Shown piece after piece: positions 39,560 through 47,918 of a stretch of 64,000 bases of DNA. The notes under the pieces were generated by a model. The model worked only from the letters and a program-made list of their open reading frames with translations, had not been told where the DNA came from and made no database searches. The translations under genes and the position numbers were made by a program. The stretch comes from Chryseobacterium phocaeense (GTDB taxonomy: Bacteria; Bacteroidota; Bacteroidia; Flavobacteriales; Weeksellaceae): positions 2,186,158 to 2,250,157 of the forward strand of contig NZ_LT827015.1 in assembly GCF_900169075.1 (NCBI RefSeq). Direction: 5' to 3'. Positions within the stretch are counted from its first letter, which is position 1, and each line of letters starts with the position of its first letter.

Positions 39560-40065
39560 ACTTTCTGTGTTTCAAAAGTGTTTCTGCTGATTTTCATATT
39601 GATGGAAAGCCATAATTCGTTATCGATACTGACCTCACTCATCACTTCCGGATCAATTTCAAAGCCTACTTTTTTATAACATTCAATGGCTCCTGTATTC
39701 CAGTCGTATACATTAAGTTCTGCTGTTTCCCTCTCAAAATGGCTAAAACCATAGTTCAGGAGTTCCTGTACAATTTTCTTTCCATAGCCTTTTCCTCTGT
39801 TGTTTTCGTCCCATAACAGGATTCTCCCGAGCAGGAACGTTTTTTCTTTTAAAAAGATCTGGGCGTGGCCGATGGTCTTGTCTTCTGACGGGTCAACAAC
39901 TTTGAACATGAATCTGTTTTCATTGTCCAGATCCTGATCCAGCTGTTCTTTTGTCAACGGAAAATGGTAAGCAGGGCCGGCAAACTGAAGAAGCATTCTT
40001 CTGTCTCCTATTCTGGAAATCAATTCCTCACTATCTTTTGTGGTGAATGGCTGCAGCTGTATCAT
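39556..40065 (-). CDS. GNAT family N-acetyltransferase
   Basis: A 169-residue acetyltransferase. N-terminal IQLQPFTTKDSEELISRIGD, motif A region LLWDENNRGKGYGKKIVQEL (the acetyl-CoA pyrophosphate loop RGKGYG) and the C-terminal TAELNVYDWNTGAIECYKKVGFE, which is the usual Asn-xx-Ala-xxx-Tyr-xx-xGF finish. Acceptor unknown. It lies in a three-gene run with the VOC gene (overlapping by 4 bases) and the SRPBCC gene (5-base gap). Confidence 0.9.
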   Translation of the reverse strand: MIQLQPFTTKDSEELISRIGDRRMLLQFAGPAYHFPLTKEQLDQDLDNENRFMFKVVDPSEDKTIGHAQIFLKEKTFLLGRILLWDENNRGKGYGKKIVQELLNYGFSHFERETAELNVYDWNTGAIECYKKVGFEIDPEVMSEVSIDNELWLSINMKISRNTFETQKV

Positions 40066-40070
40066 TGTAT

Positions 40071-40496
40071 TTATTTTTCCAAATATTCTTTTAAACTTTG
40101 CCCGATAATTGAATTCCAGCCTTCTGTAAAGCTTGCTCTGGAAAAAGTTTCTCCCAGAGCATCGAAGCCTTCAATATGATCGTGCGTCAGTGTTACCAAT
40201 GTTCCGTTATCTTCGGGATGAAGTTCCCAGGTCACGATGGTCACGGCATCAGAAAGTTCAGGATAGGCCCAACTGTGTTTTAGTTTTTTGTTCGGAATAA
40301 TCTCCAAAATACGACCGTGGTGAAGATATTTTCCGCCATCACAGGATTCATAGAAATCAAACTCTTTTCCCAGCTCCGGCTCGAAATCGCGGATTGTAAA
40401 GTACCAGGATTTCATTTCATTTTTATCTGTCAGTGCTTTCCATATTTTTTCTGCAGAAGCACTGAATTTGTACTGAACAGTGATCGGTGTATTCAT
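40071..40496 (-). CDS. SRPBCC / AHSA1-like domain protein
   Basis: A 141-residue START/Bet v1-like protein. It opens VQYKFSASAEKIWKALTDKN and continues MKSWYFTIRDFEPELGKEFDF, HHGRILEIIPNKKLKHSW and TWELHPEDNGTLVTLTHD, matching the AHSA1 family that binds hydrophobic ligands. No signal peptide. It is probably the first gene of the SRPBCC-GNAT-VOC unit. Confidence 0.87.
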   Translation of the reverse strand: MNTPITVQYKFSASAEKIWKALTDKNEMKSWYFTIRDFEPELGKEFDFYESCDGGKYLHHGRILEIIPNKKLKHSWAYPELSDAVTIVTWELHPEDNGTLVTLTHDHIEGFDALGETFSRASFTEGWNSIIGQSLKEYLEK

Positions 40497-40517
40497 AGTT
40501 TCAGGTTTAATTAAAAT

Positions 40518-42131
40518 TTAGCTGTGGGAGAATCCTGTAATTTTTGCTTCGTCAAAATCCAGCTGCATCTCAATGGTTCTCATGACGTGATCATCAAATA
40601 TTTTCTCTCTTTTCATCCTGTGCAGCTCATTTCTCTGGGCCTGAATAATCTGGCGGAGCACATCTTTATTTTCATTGATCGCATTTACATAATCTCCTGT
40701 GGAAGCCATACATTGGGCTTTATCCGCCATCAGCATCATTTCTGTTTCCAGTTTATGTTTCTGGTGGCGTACCAGGGTATTCTTTTCTGCCAGTTCAGAG
40801 AAATCATTCTCCATTTTGTGCAATGCCGTTTCTTTAAGCTTACGCATCAGGATCACTTCCTGCTTTTCTTCTGGCAGTTCGCTTCCTGCATCGTCTATTT
40901 TTAACCACTTCAGGATCGGAGTCAGAAGAAGCCCCTGTCCTACCAATGTGATCAGTATGATGACGAAAGTTACGAATAAAATGATATTACGGTGCGGAAA
41001 AGCTTCTCCATTTGGTAAAAATGCCGGAATTGAAAGAGCTGCAGCCAGTGAAACCACACCTCTCATAGCGGCAAAACTGATGATGAAGGGTTCCCGCCAG
41101 TCCGGTTTCGGTACTTTTAATCTTAATTCTTTTGAACAAAGCCTTGGAAAATACATCACGGCATAGCTGTACAATATTCTGGTGAGAATAATAGCTCCAC
41201 CGATGACCACACTGTAAAAAATTCCTTCTGAAATGGTATAATCTTTCATCGCCGCCACTACCACAGGAAGCTCAAGACCAATGAGGATAAAGATAATGGT
41301 ATTCATCACGAAGATGAGCACGCTCCATACATTTCCGGACTGTATCCTGGAAGTGTGGCTTAAGTAGCAGTGTGAATTATAGGACATGAGAAGACCTCCG
41401 GCAACTACCGCCAATACGCCGGAAAAATGGAAATGTTCAGCCCCCACATACATGATGTAAGGGACAATAAGTGTAATAACCGTATCAATATTTGAATTGG
41501 AAGGAATAATCCTGAGCAGGGCACCAAATAAAAGGCCTGCTGCGACTCCAACCGCTACTCCGCCTACAGCCATCATAAAGAAATCCTGAATGGCATCCCT
41601 CCAGATAAACTGCCCCGAAATAACGGCTGCCAAGGCAAATTTAAAGACAATTAAACTGGACGCATCATTGATCAGACTTTCGCCTTCCAGGATGCTGGTG
41701 ATCTTTTTAGGAATCTTCATATGTTTTAGTACAGAAGTTGCCGCCACAGCATCCGGTGGTGAGTTTACGCCTCCAAGCAGGAATCCCATCGCAACGGTAA
41801 GCCCCGGAATAATAGAAGACGAGAGATAAGCCACGACTACTGACGTTAAAAATACAAGCCCGAATGCCATTGAAAAGATCTGTTTCCTCCATTTGTGAAA
41901 ATCCTGCCACGACGTAAACCATGCGGCTTCAAACAGGATGGGAGGAAGAAAAATAAGGAATACGAGATCCGGCTCTATTTCAATATGCGGCATTCCGGGA
42001 ATCAGGCTGATCAGGAGACCGGCAATCACCAGGAAGATAGGATACGCTACTTTGAGCTTCTGCCCTATCATCACCAATATCATCACAGACAGCAGTACCG
42101 CAATGGATATGATAACATAATTGTGAATCAT
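40518..42131 (-). CDS. CPA1 family Na+/H+ antiporter
   Basis: A 537-residue inner-membrane antiporter with about twelve membrane helices in the first 420 residues. It has the CPA1 features GGVNSPPDAVAATSVLKHM and EGESLINDASSLIVFKFAL (the ND pair used for ion exchange), and AMRGVVSLAAALSIP with the conserved arginine. A cytoplasmic tail of ~110 charged residues (ENDFSELAEKNTLVRHQKH...) may be regulatory. The family exports Na+ or K+ in exchange for protons. It stands alone, 21 bases upstream-side from the SRPBCC start. Confidence 0.95.
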   Translation of the reverse strand: MIHNYVIISIAVLLSVMILVMIGQKLKVAYPIFLVIAGLLISLIPGMPHIEIEPDLVFLIFLPPILFEAAWFTSWQDFHKWRKQIFSMAFGLVFLTSVVVAYLSSSIIPGLTVAMGFLLGGVNSPPDAVAATSVLKHMKIPKKITSILEGESLINDASSLIVFKFALAAVISGQFIWRDAIQDFFMMAVGGVAVGVAAGLLFGALLRIIPSNSNIDTVITLIVPYIMYVGAEHFHFSGVLAVVAGGLLMSYNSHCYLSHTSRIQSGNVWSVLIFVMNTIIFILIGLELPVVVAAMKDYTISEGIFYSVVIGGAIILTRILYSYAVMYFPRLCSKELRLKVPKPDWREPFIISFAAMRGVVSLAAALSIPAFLPNGEAFPHRNIILFVTFVIILITLVGQGLLLTPILKWLKIDDAGSELPEEKQEVILMRKLKETALHKMENDFSELAEKNTLVRHQKHKLETEMMLMADKAQCMASTGDYVNAINENKDVLRQIIQAQRNELHRMKREKIFDDHVMRTIEMQLDFDEAKITGFSHS

Positions 42132-42321
42132 TTTGAGTTGTTTTTTAGTTGTTTTTATGAATGGTTAAGCTTAAGGCTGAGTTAAACCTTTTTTTGTTGG
42201 TTATCGCGAAGGCGCAAGGTCTTTAAGTATTAAGCTGTTTTTAAGGCGCTGGAAAATCGAAGATTTCCAGCTATTTTTTGGTTAAACTAAATCGTTTTTT
42301 GTATTTAAATGAGTTTTATTT
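42132..42321. other. Short intergenic region with GCGCAAGG-type repeats
   Basis: About 190 bases between the antiporter and bestrophin genes. Contains ATCGCGAAGGCGCAAGGTCT and a TTAAGGCGCTGGAAAATCGA-AGATTTCCAGC hairpin at about 42240-42272 (CTGGAAAATC / GATTTCCAG). Related to the tract at 26790-26842. No gene seen. Confidence 0.5.
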
Positions 42322-43326
42322 TTAAAGTACAATATTGTTCTTTGGAGCAATGGCCGGCGGAAGATCAGCTTCATCCAGCATATCTCTCATATCAATTTCT
42401 ATGGTACGGCTGATCTGGGTGATCGGCACGTCATTCGGGCTTCCCTCAAAAGGGTTTACGGAAGCTTCCCCTACACTGTCCAGCGTATGGAAACACCAGG
42501 TTACCATCAGTGAAAACGGAATATTAAACCAGATCGTCCAGCCTTCCAGCATGGTCCCGTCACCTAATTTATCCAGTTCTTTCAGCAATCCGAACGGTAC
42601 AAAAAGGATGAACAGCAGCAAAAGATAGGTGGTAATGGATGAGAAATTTCTCGGATAGGGAAAATTCTTGATCCTTTCCGCCTTTCCCTGGTTGTCTGTA
42701 AATTTCACCAGCTGCTGGTTGATCTGCGTCCACTGGAAATCGTTGATTTCTCCATGGGCATACGCTTCGGACAATTCCTTGCTCTGGCTGGCCATCAGCT
42801 GTGTCGCCCTGTTCTTTTTACTTAAAATATACTGCAGTTCCGTATCGGAAAGATACTTTTGCAACTCCTCATCCAGTTTGGTCAATCGTTCCGGAATGTC
42901 GTATTTCTGCGCATATTCGTCATATTGTGCCGTCCCCATATTCTCCCAGGTTCTGGGTTCACGCAGCTGAAACCTCAGGGCTGTGAGCCATGCATAATGA
43001 CGGTGAAACATTTCTTTTACTTTTTTCGGATCTTTACCCGAAAGGGCATCTCTTAAAATGTATCCGAAACTACGGCTGTCATTGATAATCGCACCGTAAA
43101 TCTGTCTGGCTTCCCAGAGCCTGCTGTAACTTGCATTGTTTTTAAACCCTACAATAAAGGCTACGGCAGTTCCTAAAATGGCAATGGGCTGCCAGGGAAC
43201 GGAAATAAATTTCCAGCCAAAAAAATACAGAACGGTAGGTATAGCCGCCAATATCGATAAAACGTAGATACTGCGTCTTGTCCAGGTGGCGAACTCAAGC
43301 GCCCCAAATCTCTTCCCTGAATGCAT
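42322..43326 (-). CDS. Bestrophin family ion channel
   Basis: A 334-residue membrane protein. N-terminal helices begin ARRTRRSIY-like (FATWTRRSIYVLSILAAIP), a long soluble middle with IINDSRSFGYILRDAL and the HRHYAWLTALRFQLRE segment, and two late helices around FSSITTYLLLLFILFVPFG and LMVTWCFHTLDSVGEAS, then the DVPITQISRTIEIDMRDML tail typical of bacterial bestrophins (formerly UPF0187). Bacterial members form pentameric, mostly cation-selective channels. All core blocks are present. Confidence 0.9.
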   Translation of the reverse strand: MHSGKRFGALEFATWTRRSIYVLSILAAIPTVLYFFGWKFISVPWQPIAILGTAVAFIVGFKNNASYSRLWEARQIYGAIINDSRSFGYILRDALSGKDPKKVKEMFHRHYAWLTALRFQLREPRTWENMGTAQYDEYAQKYDIPERLTKLDEELQKYLSDTELQYILSKKNRATQLMASQSKELSEAYAHGEINDFQWTQINQQLVKFTDNQGKAERIKNFPYPRNFSSITTYLLLLFILFVPFGLLKELDKLGDGTMLEGWTIWFNIPFSLMVTWCFHTLDSVGEASVNPFEGSPNDVPITQISRTIEIDMRDMLDEADLPPAIAPKNNIVL

Positions 43327-43413
43327 ATGTGTTATTTGTTTTTAATCTGTTGATTCTATGGTCTAAACTAACAGTTTTTTCTTCATCAAGGCACCTGGCA
43401 AGGACTGTCAATA

Positions 43414-44100
43414 TTAATTTTTGTTAAAAGGAATATTATTATAAAAACCGATCTGAATCTGGCCGCGGTTCCTGTTTTCCTGGATCTGATTCATGTAACC
43501 GGCTTCTATCCTCATATTTTTATTGATCACATAACCCAGAGCTCCATACACTCTGTTCCGGTCGAAAACCGGACTGTCAAAATGCAGGAAAATCTCGTTG
43601 TACACTGAAGCATACAGGGATTTCGGAAGCATTTCCTTATTGGTAATCGGGATATTCAAACCGATCATATACCGGAATCTCATCCTGAAATCATCCTGAA
43701 GGAAGCGTTCTTCCAATCTGTACCTGTGCTGAAGGTTGAAACGCCCGAACTTCTGCTTGGTAATGAACTGCTGGAAGATCCTGTGTTCAATATTCTCCTT
43801 CTTTTCGCCATTTACATAAGGCTGGCTCAAAATAAAACCATAGCCCAGCAATACGTTGTTGTTATTTTCGCTCAGGTCATATCCTATTCCCGTACGGATC
43901 AGTAACTGTTCAAGGTCTCCTACGGCATCAAAGTTCCGGTACTGGATCTCATTGTGCCAGTTCAGTTTTTTGCTGATTTTATTATTCCCGAAATACATAT
44001 ACCACGCTCCCAGATCATTCTTTTGTGCCAACGCAGTTATGGAACCCAGACTTAATACCGTATATAACAGCTTCGTAAAGACCTTTCTCATATTATTCAA
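43414..44100 (-). CDS. DUF2490 family outer membrane beta-barrel protein
   Basis: A 228-residue exported protein. The signal peptide ends ITALAQ. The mature part alternates amphipathic strands (WYMYFGNNKISKKLNWHNEIQYRN, LLIRTGIGYDLSENNNNVLLGYG) and contains the DUF2490 block EHRIFQQFITKQKFGRFNLQHRYRLEERF. It ends with NMRIEAGYMNQIQ and QIQIGFYNN. It is probably a small outer membrane barrel; its role is unknown. Two starts are possible (MNNM at 44100 or MRKVF at 44091). Confidence 0.87.
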   Translation of the reverse strand: MNNMRKVFTKLLYTVLSLGSITALAQKNDLGAWYMYFGNNKISKKLNWHNEIQYRNFDAVGDLEQLLIRTGIGYDLSENNNNVLLGYGFILSQPYVNGEKKENIEHRIFQQFITKQKFGRFNLQHRYRLEERFLQDDFRMRFRYMIGLNIPITNKEMLPKSLYASVYNEIFLHFDSPVFDRNRVYGALGYVINKNMRIEAGYMNQIQENRNRGQIQIGFYNNIPFNKN

Positions 44101-44209
44101 TTACTATTATCTATCGTACAAAACAAAATTAATAATTTAAATCAATAATTGCAAACAATAAATGTTTTAGGTGAGAAGCTACAGGCAGTAGGCGGTAAGC
44201 GAGAACCCT

Positions 44210-44602
44210 TTATCCGGGAATCTGCTCTACGAGAATTTCGTTTTCCTGTTTATCAAAATATGTACAGGTCATGGCATCCAGATCCATTTTCCAGCCTTCC
44301 ACTCCGTTTTCTGCACAGTCGCTGCAGAATGTAGGATAATCTGTTCCTCCCTGCTGGTGAAGCTTTAACCTTGTCTTAAACTGCTCGAGATTTAGGTTTT
44401 CTGAAACGGTAAGTTCATCATATTTTTTTCCTGAAGTTAAGGATTGATTATCTGTGTCAAAATACTGCGTATTTCCGTCAGCCACATATACGGTATACTT
44501 TGAAACACCCAAATTCTTCATTCCCTGAATGTATGCCGGAAAATCTGCTCCGCTTTTTACTTTCTGATGTTCTGCCTTAATTTGGTCAATTGTAAATTTC
44601 AT
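44210..44602 (-). CDS. DUF1398 family protein
   Basis: A 130-residue cytoplasmic protein matching the DUF1398 (YbcV-like) pattern: IKAEHQKVKSGADFPAYIQG, LGVSKYTVYVADGNTQYFD and the Cys-containing CSDCAENGVEGWKMDL near residue 95, then TCTYFDKQ. Function unknown; E. coli relatives are prophage-borne, but there is no phage context here. Flanking sequence carries short AAGCTATAAGCAGTAGGC-like repeats on both sides (about 44166-44190 and 44624-44650). Confidence 0.82.
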   Translation of the reverse strand: MKFTIDQIKAEHQKVKSGADFPAYIQGMKNLGVSKYTVYVADGNTQYFDTDNQSLTSGKKYDELTVSENLNLEQFKTRLKLHQQGGTDYPTFCSDCAENGVEGWKMDLDAMTCTYFDKQENEILVEQIPG

Positions 44603-44734
44603 ATCTGTTTTTTTATTTTTTTGTTTTAAGCTATAAGCAGTAGGCTGTACCTAATCCCTGCAATCTATCCCTTTCTACCTGCCACCTCTATTCAAATTTA
44701 AAAATTTTTGGAATGCAAAAGTAGCATAAAATAA

Positions 44735-44760
44735 AAACCGGAGGAAATGTCCACCGGTTT
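44735..44760 (-). terminator. Terminator of the PhnB-like VOC gene
   Basis: Stem AAACCGG / CCGGTTT with inner GGA/TCC pairing. The minus-strand side is followed by TTTTATTTTATGC, 35 bases past the stop at 44795. Confidence 0.78.
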
Positions 44761-44794
44761 GTTTTACCTATATTTCGTATTTAAAATATAAATT

Positions 44795-45244
44795 TTAAGG
44801 ATGCTGCTGCATTTTAGCAGGATCATCATAATTAACCATCCAATTGATCCCGAACTTGTCTGTAAACATTCCGAAATAAGCGCCCCAGAAGGTATCTGCC
44901 ATTGGCATGGTTACCTGTCCGCCTGCAGAAAGCCCGTTGAATAATGTGTCTGCCTCTTCCTTAGAGTCTGCGTTAATAGAAACAGAAAAGTTATTTCCCT
45001 GCTTATAGTGTGCGCCCCATTCTTCACCCGTATCACTTCCCATTAGTATGGTTTCTTTTGAAATAGGAAGAGAAACGTGCATGATTTTGTCTTTGTCTGC
45101 TTCAGGAGTTTCTTTGCCTTCCATTGGAGGCATTTCCCCGAAAGTTCCGATGTAAGGATATTCTCCCCCGAAAACTGATTTATAGAAATCGAATGCTTCT
45201 CTGCAGTTTCCATTAAATGATAAATAAACGTTTACTGATGCCAT
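44795..45244 (-). CDS. PhnB-like VOC family protein
   Basis: A 149-residue VOC protein of the PhnB/3-demethylubiquinone-like group: VYLSFNGNCREAFDFYKSVF at the N-terminus, MHVSLPISKETILMGSDTG in the middle, and WGAYFGMFTDKFGINWMVNY at the end. These are the standard conserved blocks. Function of family members is mostly unknown. It follows an SRPBCC gene with a 41-base gap. Confidence 0.88.
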   Translation of the reverse strand: MASVNVYLSFNGNCREAFDFYKSVFGGEYPYIGTFGEMPPMEGKETPEADKDKIMHVSLPISKETILMGSDTGEEWGAHYKQGNNFSVSINADSKEEADTLFNGLSAGGQVTMPMADTFWGAYFGMFTDKFGINWMVNYDDPAKMQQHP

Positions 45245-45285
45245 TGATTGTTTTTTTTATTTGTTAAGTTTTAATGAGTTTCTGT

Positions 45286-45828
45286 TTAAGGTCTTTCAGA
45301 TAATTCTTTTAATCTGTCCAGTCCTTTCTGGTAATCTTTTCCTATAGCATCTTCCAAATTCATAAACAATTTCATTACCGTGAACGGATAAGGTATTTTT
45401 GAAGTGAATCCCCATGTGGCTTTGCTTCCGCTGCCCTCAGGGACAATTTTTACATACGCATTGGCCTCACTTTCATAGGGTGTCAAGAAAACGATTTGCG
45501 TTTCAATTCTTTTACCTGCCGCATCCACTTTCTTCACTTCCTGGCATCCTTTTCCGGCAGCATCTTTTTCACTGTCCCAGCATACTTTTTCCCCCGGCTG
45601 TCCCGTAGTTCCTGTCCAGTCCTTTTTCATTCCCGGATCCAGATCGTTCCACGGGCTCCATTGGTCCATGGCTTTCAATGTATTCGTCTGCTGCCAGACT
45701 TTTTCCACCGGAGCATTGATGGTTATTGATTTTTCATAAACACAATCCCCGGAAATAAATGCGGCCACCACCATCCATAGTATAAGGACCGATGCTAGGA
45801 CAATAATGATCTTCTTTAATATTTTCAT
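45286..45828 (-). CDS. Membrane-anchored SRPBCC domain protein
   Basis: A 180-residue protein with an N-terminal membrane anchor (IIIVLASVLILWMVVAAF) followed by a polyketide cyclase-like SRPBCC domain: EKSITINAPVEKVWQQTNTL, WSPWNDLDPGMKKDWTGT, and IVFLTPYESEANAYVKIVPE. It ends GLDRLKELSE, the usual final helix. Binds an unknown hydrophobic ligand, probably facing the periplasm. Eight bases separate it from the VOC gene upstream, so they form a unit. Confidence 0.86.
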   Translation of the reverse strand: MKILKKIIIVLASVLILWMVVAAFISGDCVYEKSITINAPVEKVWQQTNTLKAMDQWSPWNDLDPGMKKDWTGTTGQPGEKVCWDSEKDAAGKGCQEVKKVDAAGKRIETQIVFLTPYESEANAYVKIVPEGSGSKATWGFTSKIPYPFTVMKLFMNLEDAIGKDYQKGLDRLKELSERP

Positions 45829-45836
45829 ACTACTGA

Positions 45837-46208
45837 TTATCTGTGTTGATCAATTAAAATCATATTCCCGTCCGGATCTTTCAGGAAAATATGCTCAGGT
45901 CCCGAAGTGGTTTCATCTGCTGATTTATCCAGCTCCACTCCGTTTTCTTTTAAATGTTTCTGAATGCTGCGTACATCATCAAACGATTCCAGATTCTGGG
46001 CGTTTTCATCCCATCCCGGATTGAAGGTCAGCATATTTCCATCAAACATGGCCTGGAACAGACCGACCAATGTGCTTCCGTTTTTCATGATCAGATAATT
46101 CTGATCCATATTTCCGCCCATAGCGGTAAAACCCAGTTTTTCGTAAAAATCTTTAGACTTCTGAAGATCTTTTACACTTAAACTGATTGAAAATGCTCCT
46201 AATCTCAT
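45837..46208 (-). CDS. VOC family protein
   Basis: A 123-residue VOC protein: MRLGAFSISLSVKDLQKSKD then FYEKLGF, YLIMKNGSTLVGLFQAMF, and a C-terminal GPEHIFLKDPDGNMILIDQH with the HIFLKDPDGN hallmark and a Glu/His pair. Substrate unknown. First gene of a VOC-SRPBCC(-VOC) run on the minus strand. Confidence 0.87.
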   Translation of the reverse strand: MRLGAFSISLSVKDLQKSKDFYEKLGFTAMGGNMDQNYLIMKNGSTLVGLFQAMFDGNMLTFNPGWDENAQNLESFDDVRSIQKHLKENGVELDKSADETTSGPEHIFLKDPDGNMILIDQHR

Positions 46209-46291
46209 ATGTTAGTTATTATTTTTTAATGACGATGTAAATCACATGCGGATCACACGTATGTAATTCACTCATTTATTTGAGTTATTTT

Positions 46292-46696
46292 TTATCCTTT
46301 GTTTGTTCTTAAAGCGAGTGTGCTTCCGGCAAAGACCAATCCCCAGGTAAGGATTCCAAGGATCCAGAACCAGATCGGGGTTGGAAGGGAAAACATCATA
46401 TAGATGGTGATACAGAGAAAAATAACCCCACACACTGCTGCGGAAGTATGTTTTCCGTTATTGGCCACTTTGGAAGCTGTAAATCCTGAAACCAAAGCCG
46501 CCAACGCATAAGCAATGATTACAAAAAACAAAGCCATAAACGGAGCTGAAGCTATATATTCCTTCATCGCCTCCATATCGCCATTTCCAGCTGCTGCAGG
46601 CGGCGGGTATACACTATGTCCTATTTTTTCCACGATGGTAATGCAGATGATTCCTGCAATGAGTCCGGCCGGGACCGCTAATATTCGTCTTAACAT
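46292..46696 (-). CDS. Four-helix integral membrane protein of unknown function
   Basis: A 134-residue membrane protein with four hydrophobic segments (about 7-25, 53-73, 85-105 and 108-128). A periplasmic loop after the first helix holds HSVYPPPAAAGNGD. The Gly and Ala rich second helix (YALAALVSGFTASKVA) looks packed. No named family recognised. It begins 2 bases after the stop of the following upstream gene and is likely the last gene of a three-gene operon with 46699 and 47179. Confidence 0.72.
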   Translation of the reverse strand: MLRRILAVPAGLIAGIICITIVEKIGHSVYPPPAAAGNGDMEAMKEYIASAPFMALFFVIIAYALAALVSGFTASKVANNGKHTSAAVCGVIFLCITIYMMFSLPTPIWFWILGILTWGLVFAGSTLALRTNKG

Positions 46697-46698
46697 GG

Positions 46699-47169
46699 TT
46701 ATTGATTTTTTAATCGGGTTTTGAAGTCCAGTGTTCCGTCATAACTTTTCCAATCTCCAATAAGCTCTATATACTGGCCTTCTACTTTTTCAGTTTTTTT
46801 GTTCCATTTGAAGGTATAAACAAACTTGCCTTTGAATGTACCGGAGTGTTTTCCTTTAGCCTCTTCAGCCAGATCATACTCTCCGAATACCACTCCTTTT
46901 CTTTTAGCATCCCTGTATTTGGTGATGGTAATTTTTCCTTCATATTTGGCGTAATTATCGTCTACCAGAGAATACCCTGAAATAAAATATTCCTGGTCGT
47001 TCTTTTTATTCTGCTCGGAAATATTAACCTTCAGCTTAAGTTGCTGCCCGCTGTTTCCTATGGTTCCTACGTAAGGTTTGCTATTATTCAGCCACACCGT
47101 AGAGATATCCGGCATTTGTGCCCAGGCAAAATTACAGGCAAGAATGAGAAGTAATAAAAGTTTTTTCAT
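46699..47169 (-). CDS. Exported hypothetical beta-rich protein
   Basis: A 156-residue exported protein (MKKLLLLLILACNFAWAQ). The mature part is beta-rich with WLNNSKPYVGTIGNSGQQLK, YEGKITITKYRDAKRKGVVFGEYD and GTFKGKFVYTFKWNKKTEKVEGQY; it recalls small lipocalin-like or META-like barrels but I cannot assign one. Nine bases after the DUF1569 gene stop, two before the membrane protein start. Confidence 0.7.
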   Translation of the reverse strand: MKKLLLLLILACNFAWAQMPDISTVWLNNSKPYVGTIGNSGQQLKLKVNISEQNKKNDQEYFISGYSLVDDNYAKYEGKITITKYRDAKRKGVVFGEYDLAEEAKGKHSGTFKGKFVYTFKWNKKTEKVEGQYIELIGDWKSYDGTLDFKTRLKNQ

Positions 47170-47178
47170 GCTCCGGTT

Positions 47179-47634
47179 TTATACTCCAAACTGAGCCAGG
47201 TGGTGATTCAGATGTTTGGCAAACATATTATTCCACTCCTGTGCGTTTAGTTTTCCGAAAGAGGACGATTCCTTACCATCAAAAGCATCCGGACCCAGCT
47301 GCTGTGTTTTCTGGATGAAACCGATCAGTCTTTTTTTCTCTTCGTCAAAGTTTTTTCTTCCGGTAATCACAAACTGCGGCGCTGTAGGGGAATCTCTTGG
47401 ATAGGCTTTTTCTCCTACAATTTTAGGCTTCAGAAAAGTCTTTAAAATAAATTTCGCAATGGCTCCCGGTTTTTTATGCTTTTCAGGCTCGTATACCATT
47501 TCGTAGGACACACTGCAGTGTGCAAGCATCTGGTCTACAGTCATTTTACCCCATAAACCATGGGTATCTTCCACCAGATTATTGATCCTGTCAATATAGT
47601 TTTGAGCATCTTTTGCATCAAATACATTTTCCAT
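47179..47634 (-). CDS. DUF1569 (DinB-like) family protein
   Basis: A 151-residue cytoplasmic protein of the DinB/DUF1569 four-helix bundle type: WGKMTVDQMLAHCSVSYEMV has a His of the metal-binding triad, later HLNHHLAQFGV supplies two more near the end. PGAIAKFILKTFLKPKIVGE is typical of this branch. The frame is open to 47658; I prefer the ATG at 47634 (MENVFDAKDA) as the family usually begins there. Function unknown. First gene of a three-gene operon. Confidence 0.85.
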   Translation of the reverse strand: MENVFDAKDAQNYIDRINNLVEDTHGLWGKMTVDQMLAHCSVSYEMVYEPEKHKKPGAIAKFILKTFLKPKIVGEKAYPRDSPTAPQFVITGRKNFDEEKKRLIGFIQKTQQLGPDAFDGKESSSFGKLNAQEWNNMFAKHLNHHLAQFGV

Positions 47635-47749
47635 ATTCTTTCTAATTTCTGAAAGCAAATATATCAGTTTTTTCGTTTCATTTTTACAGGGTAATGAAAA
47701 AAGTGATGACGTGTTTGAAGAGGAGGCATTTGGTGCGGGGTGTGGGTTT

Positions 47750-47913
47750 CTGAATGCGGGTTATGAGTTATTAATTATGAGTTATGAGTTGTGAGTTGCT
47801 TGTTGCTAGTTGTTAGTTATGAGTTGAATTGGCAGATAGGATATTTTACATCAGATTATTCTTATACTCTCTTACACTAATACGCTCAAACTCTCAAACT
47901 CTCAAACGCTCAA
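47750..47913. repeat. Low-complexity short-period repeats downstream of the efflux operon
   Basis: About 47758-47828 is made of degenerate GAGTTATGAGTT-like units, and 47882-47913 of four 8-base units (ACGCTCAA, ACTCTCAA, ACTCTCAA, ACGCTCAA). No gene is present between 47659 and 47918. Confidence 0.75.
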
Positions 47914-47918
47914 CACTC

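Noticed and set aside
40524..40904. Plus-strand frames opposite the CPA1 antiporter tail
   Set aside because: Antisense to a well-supported gene; no independent signals.
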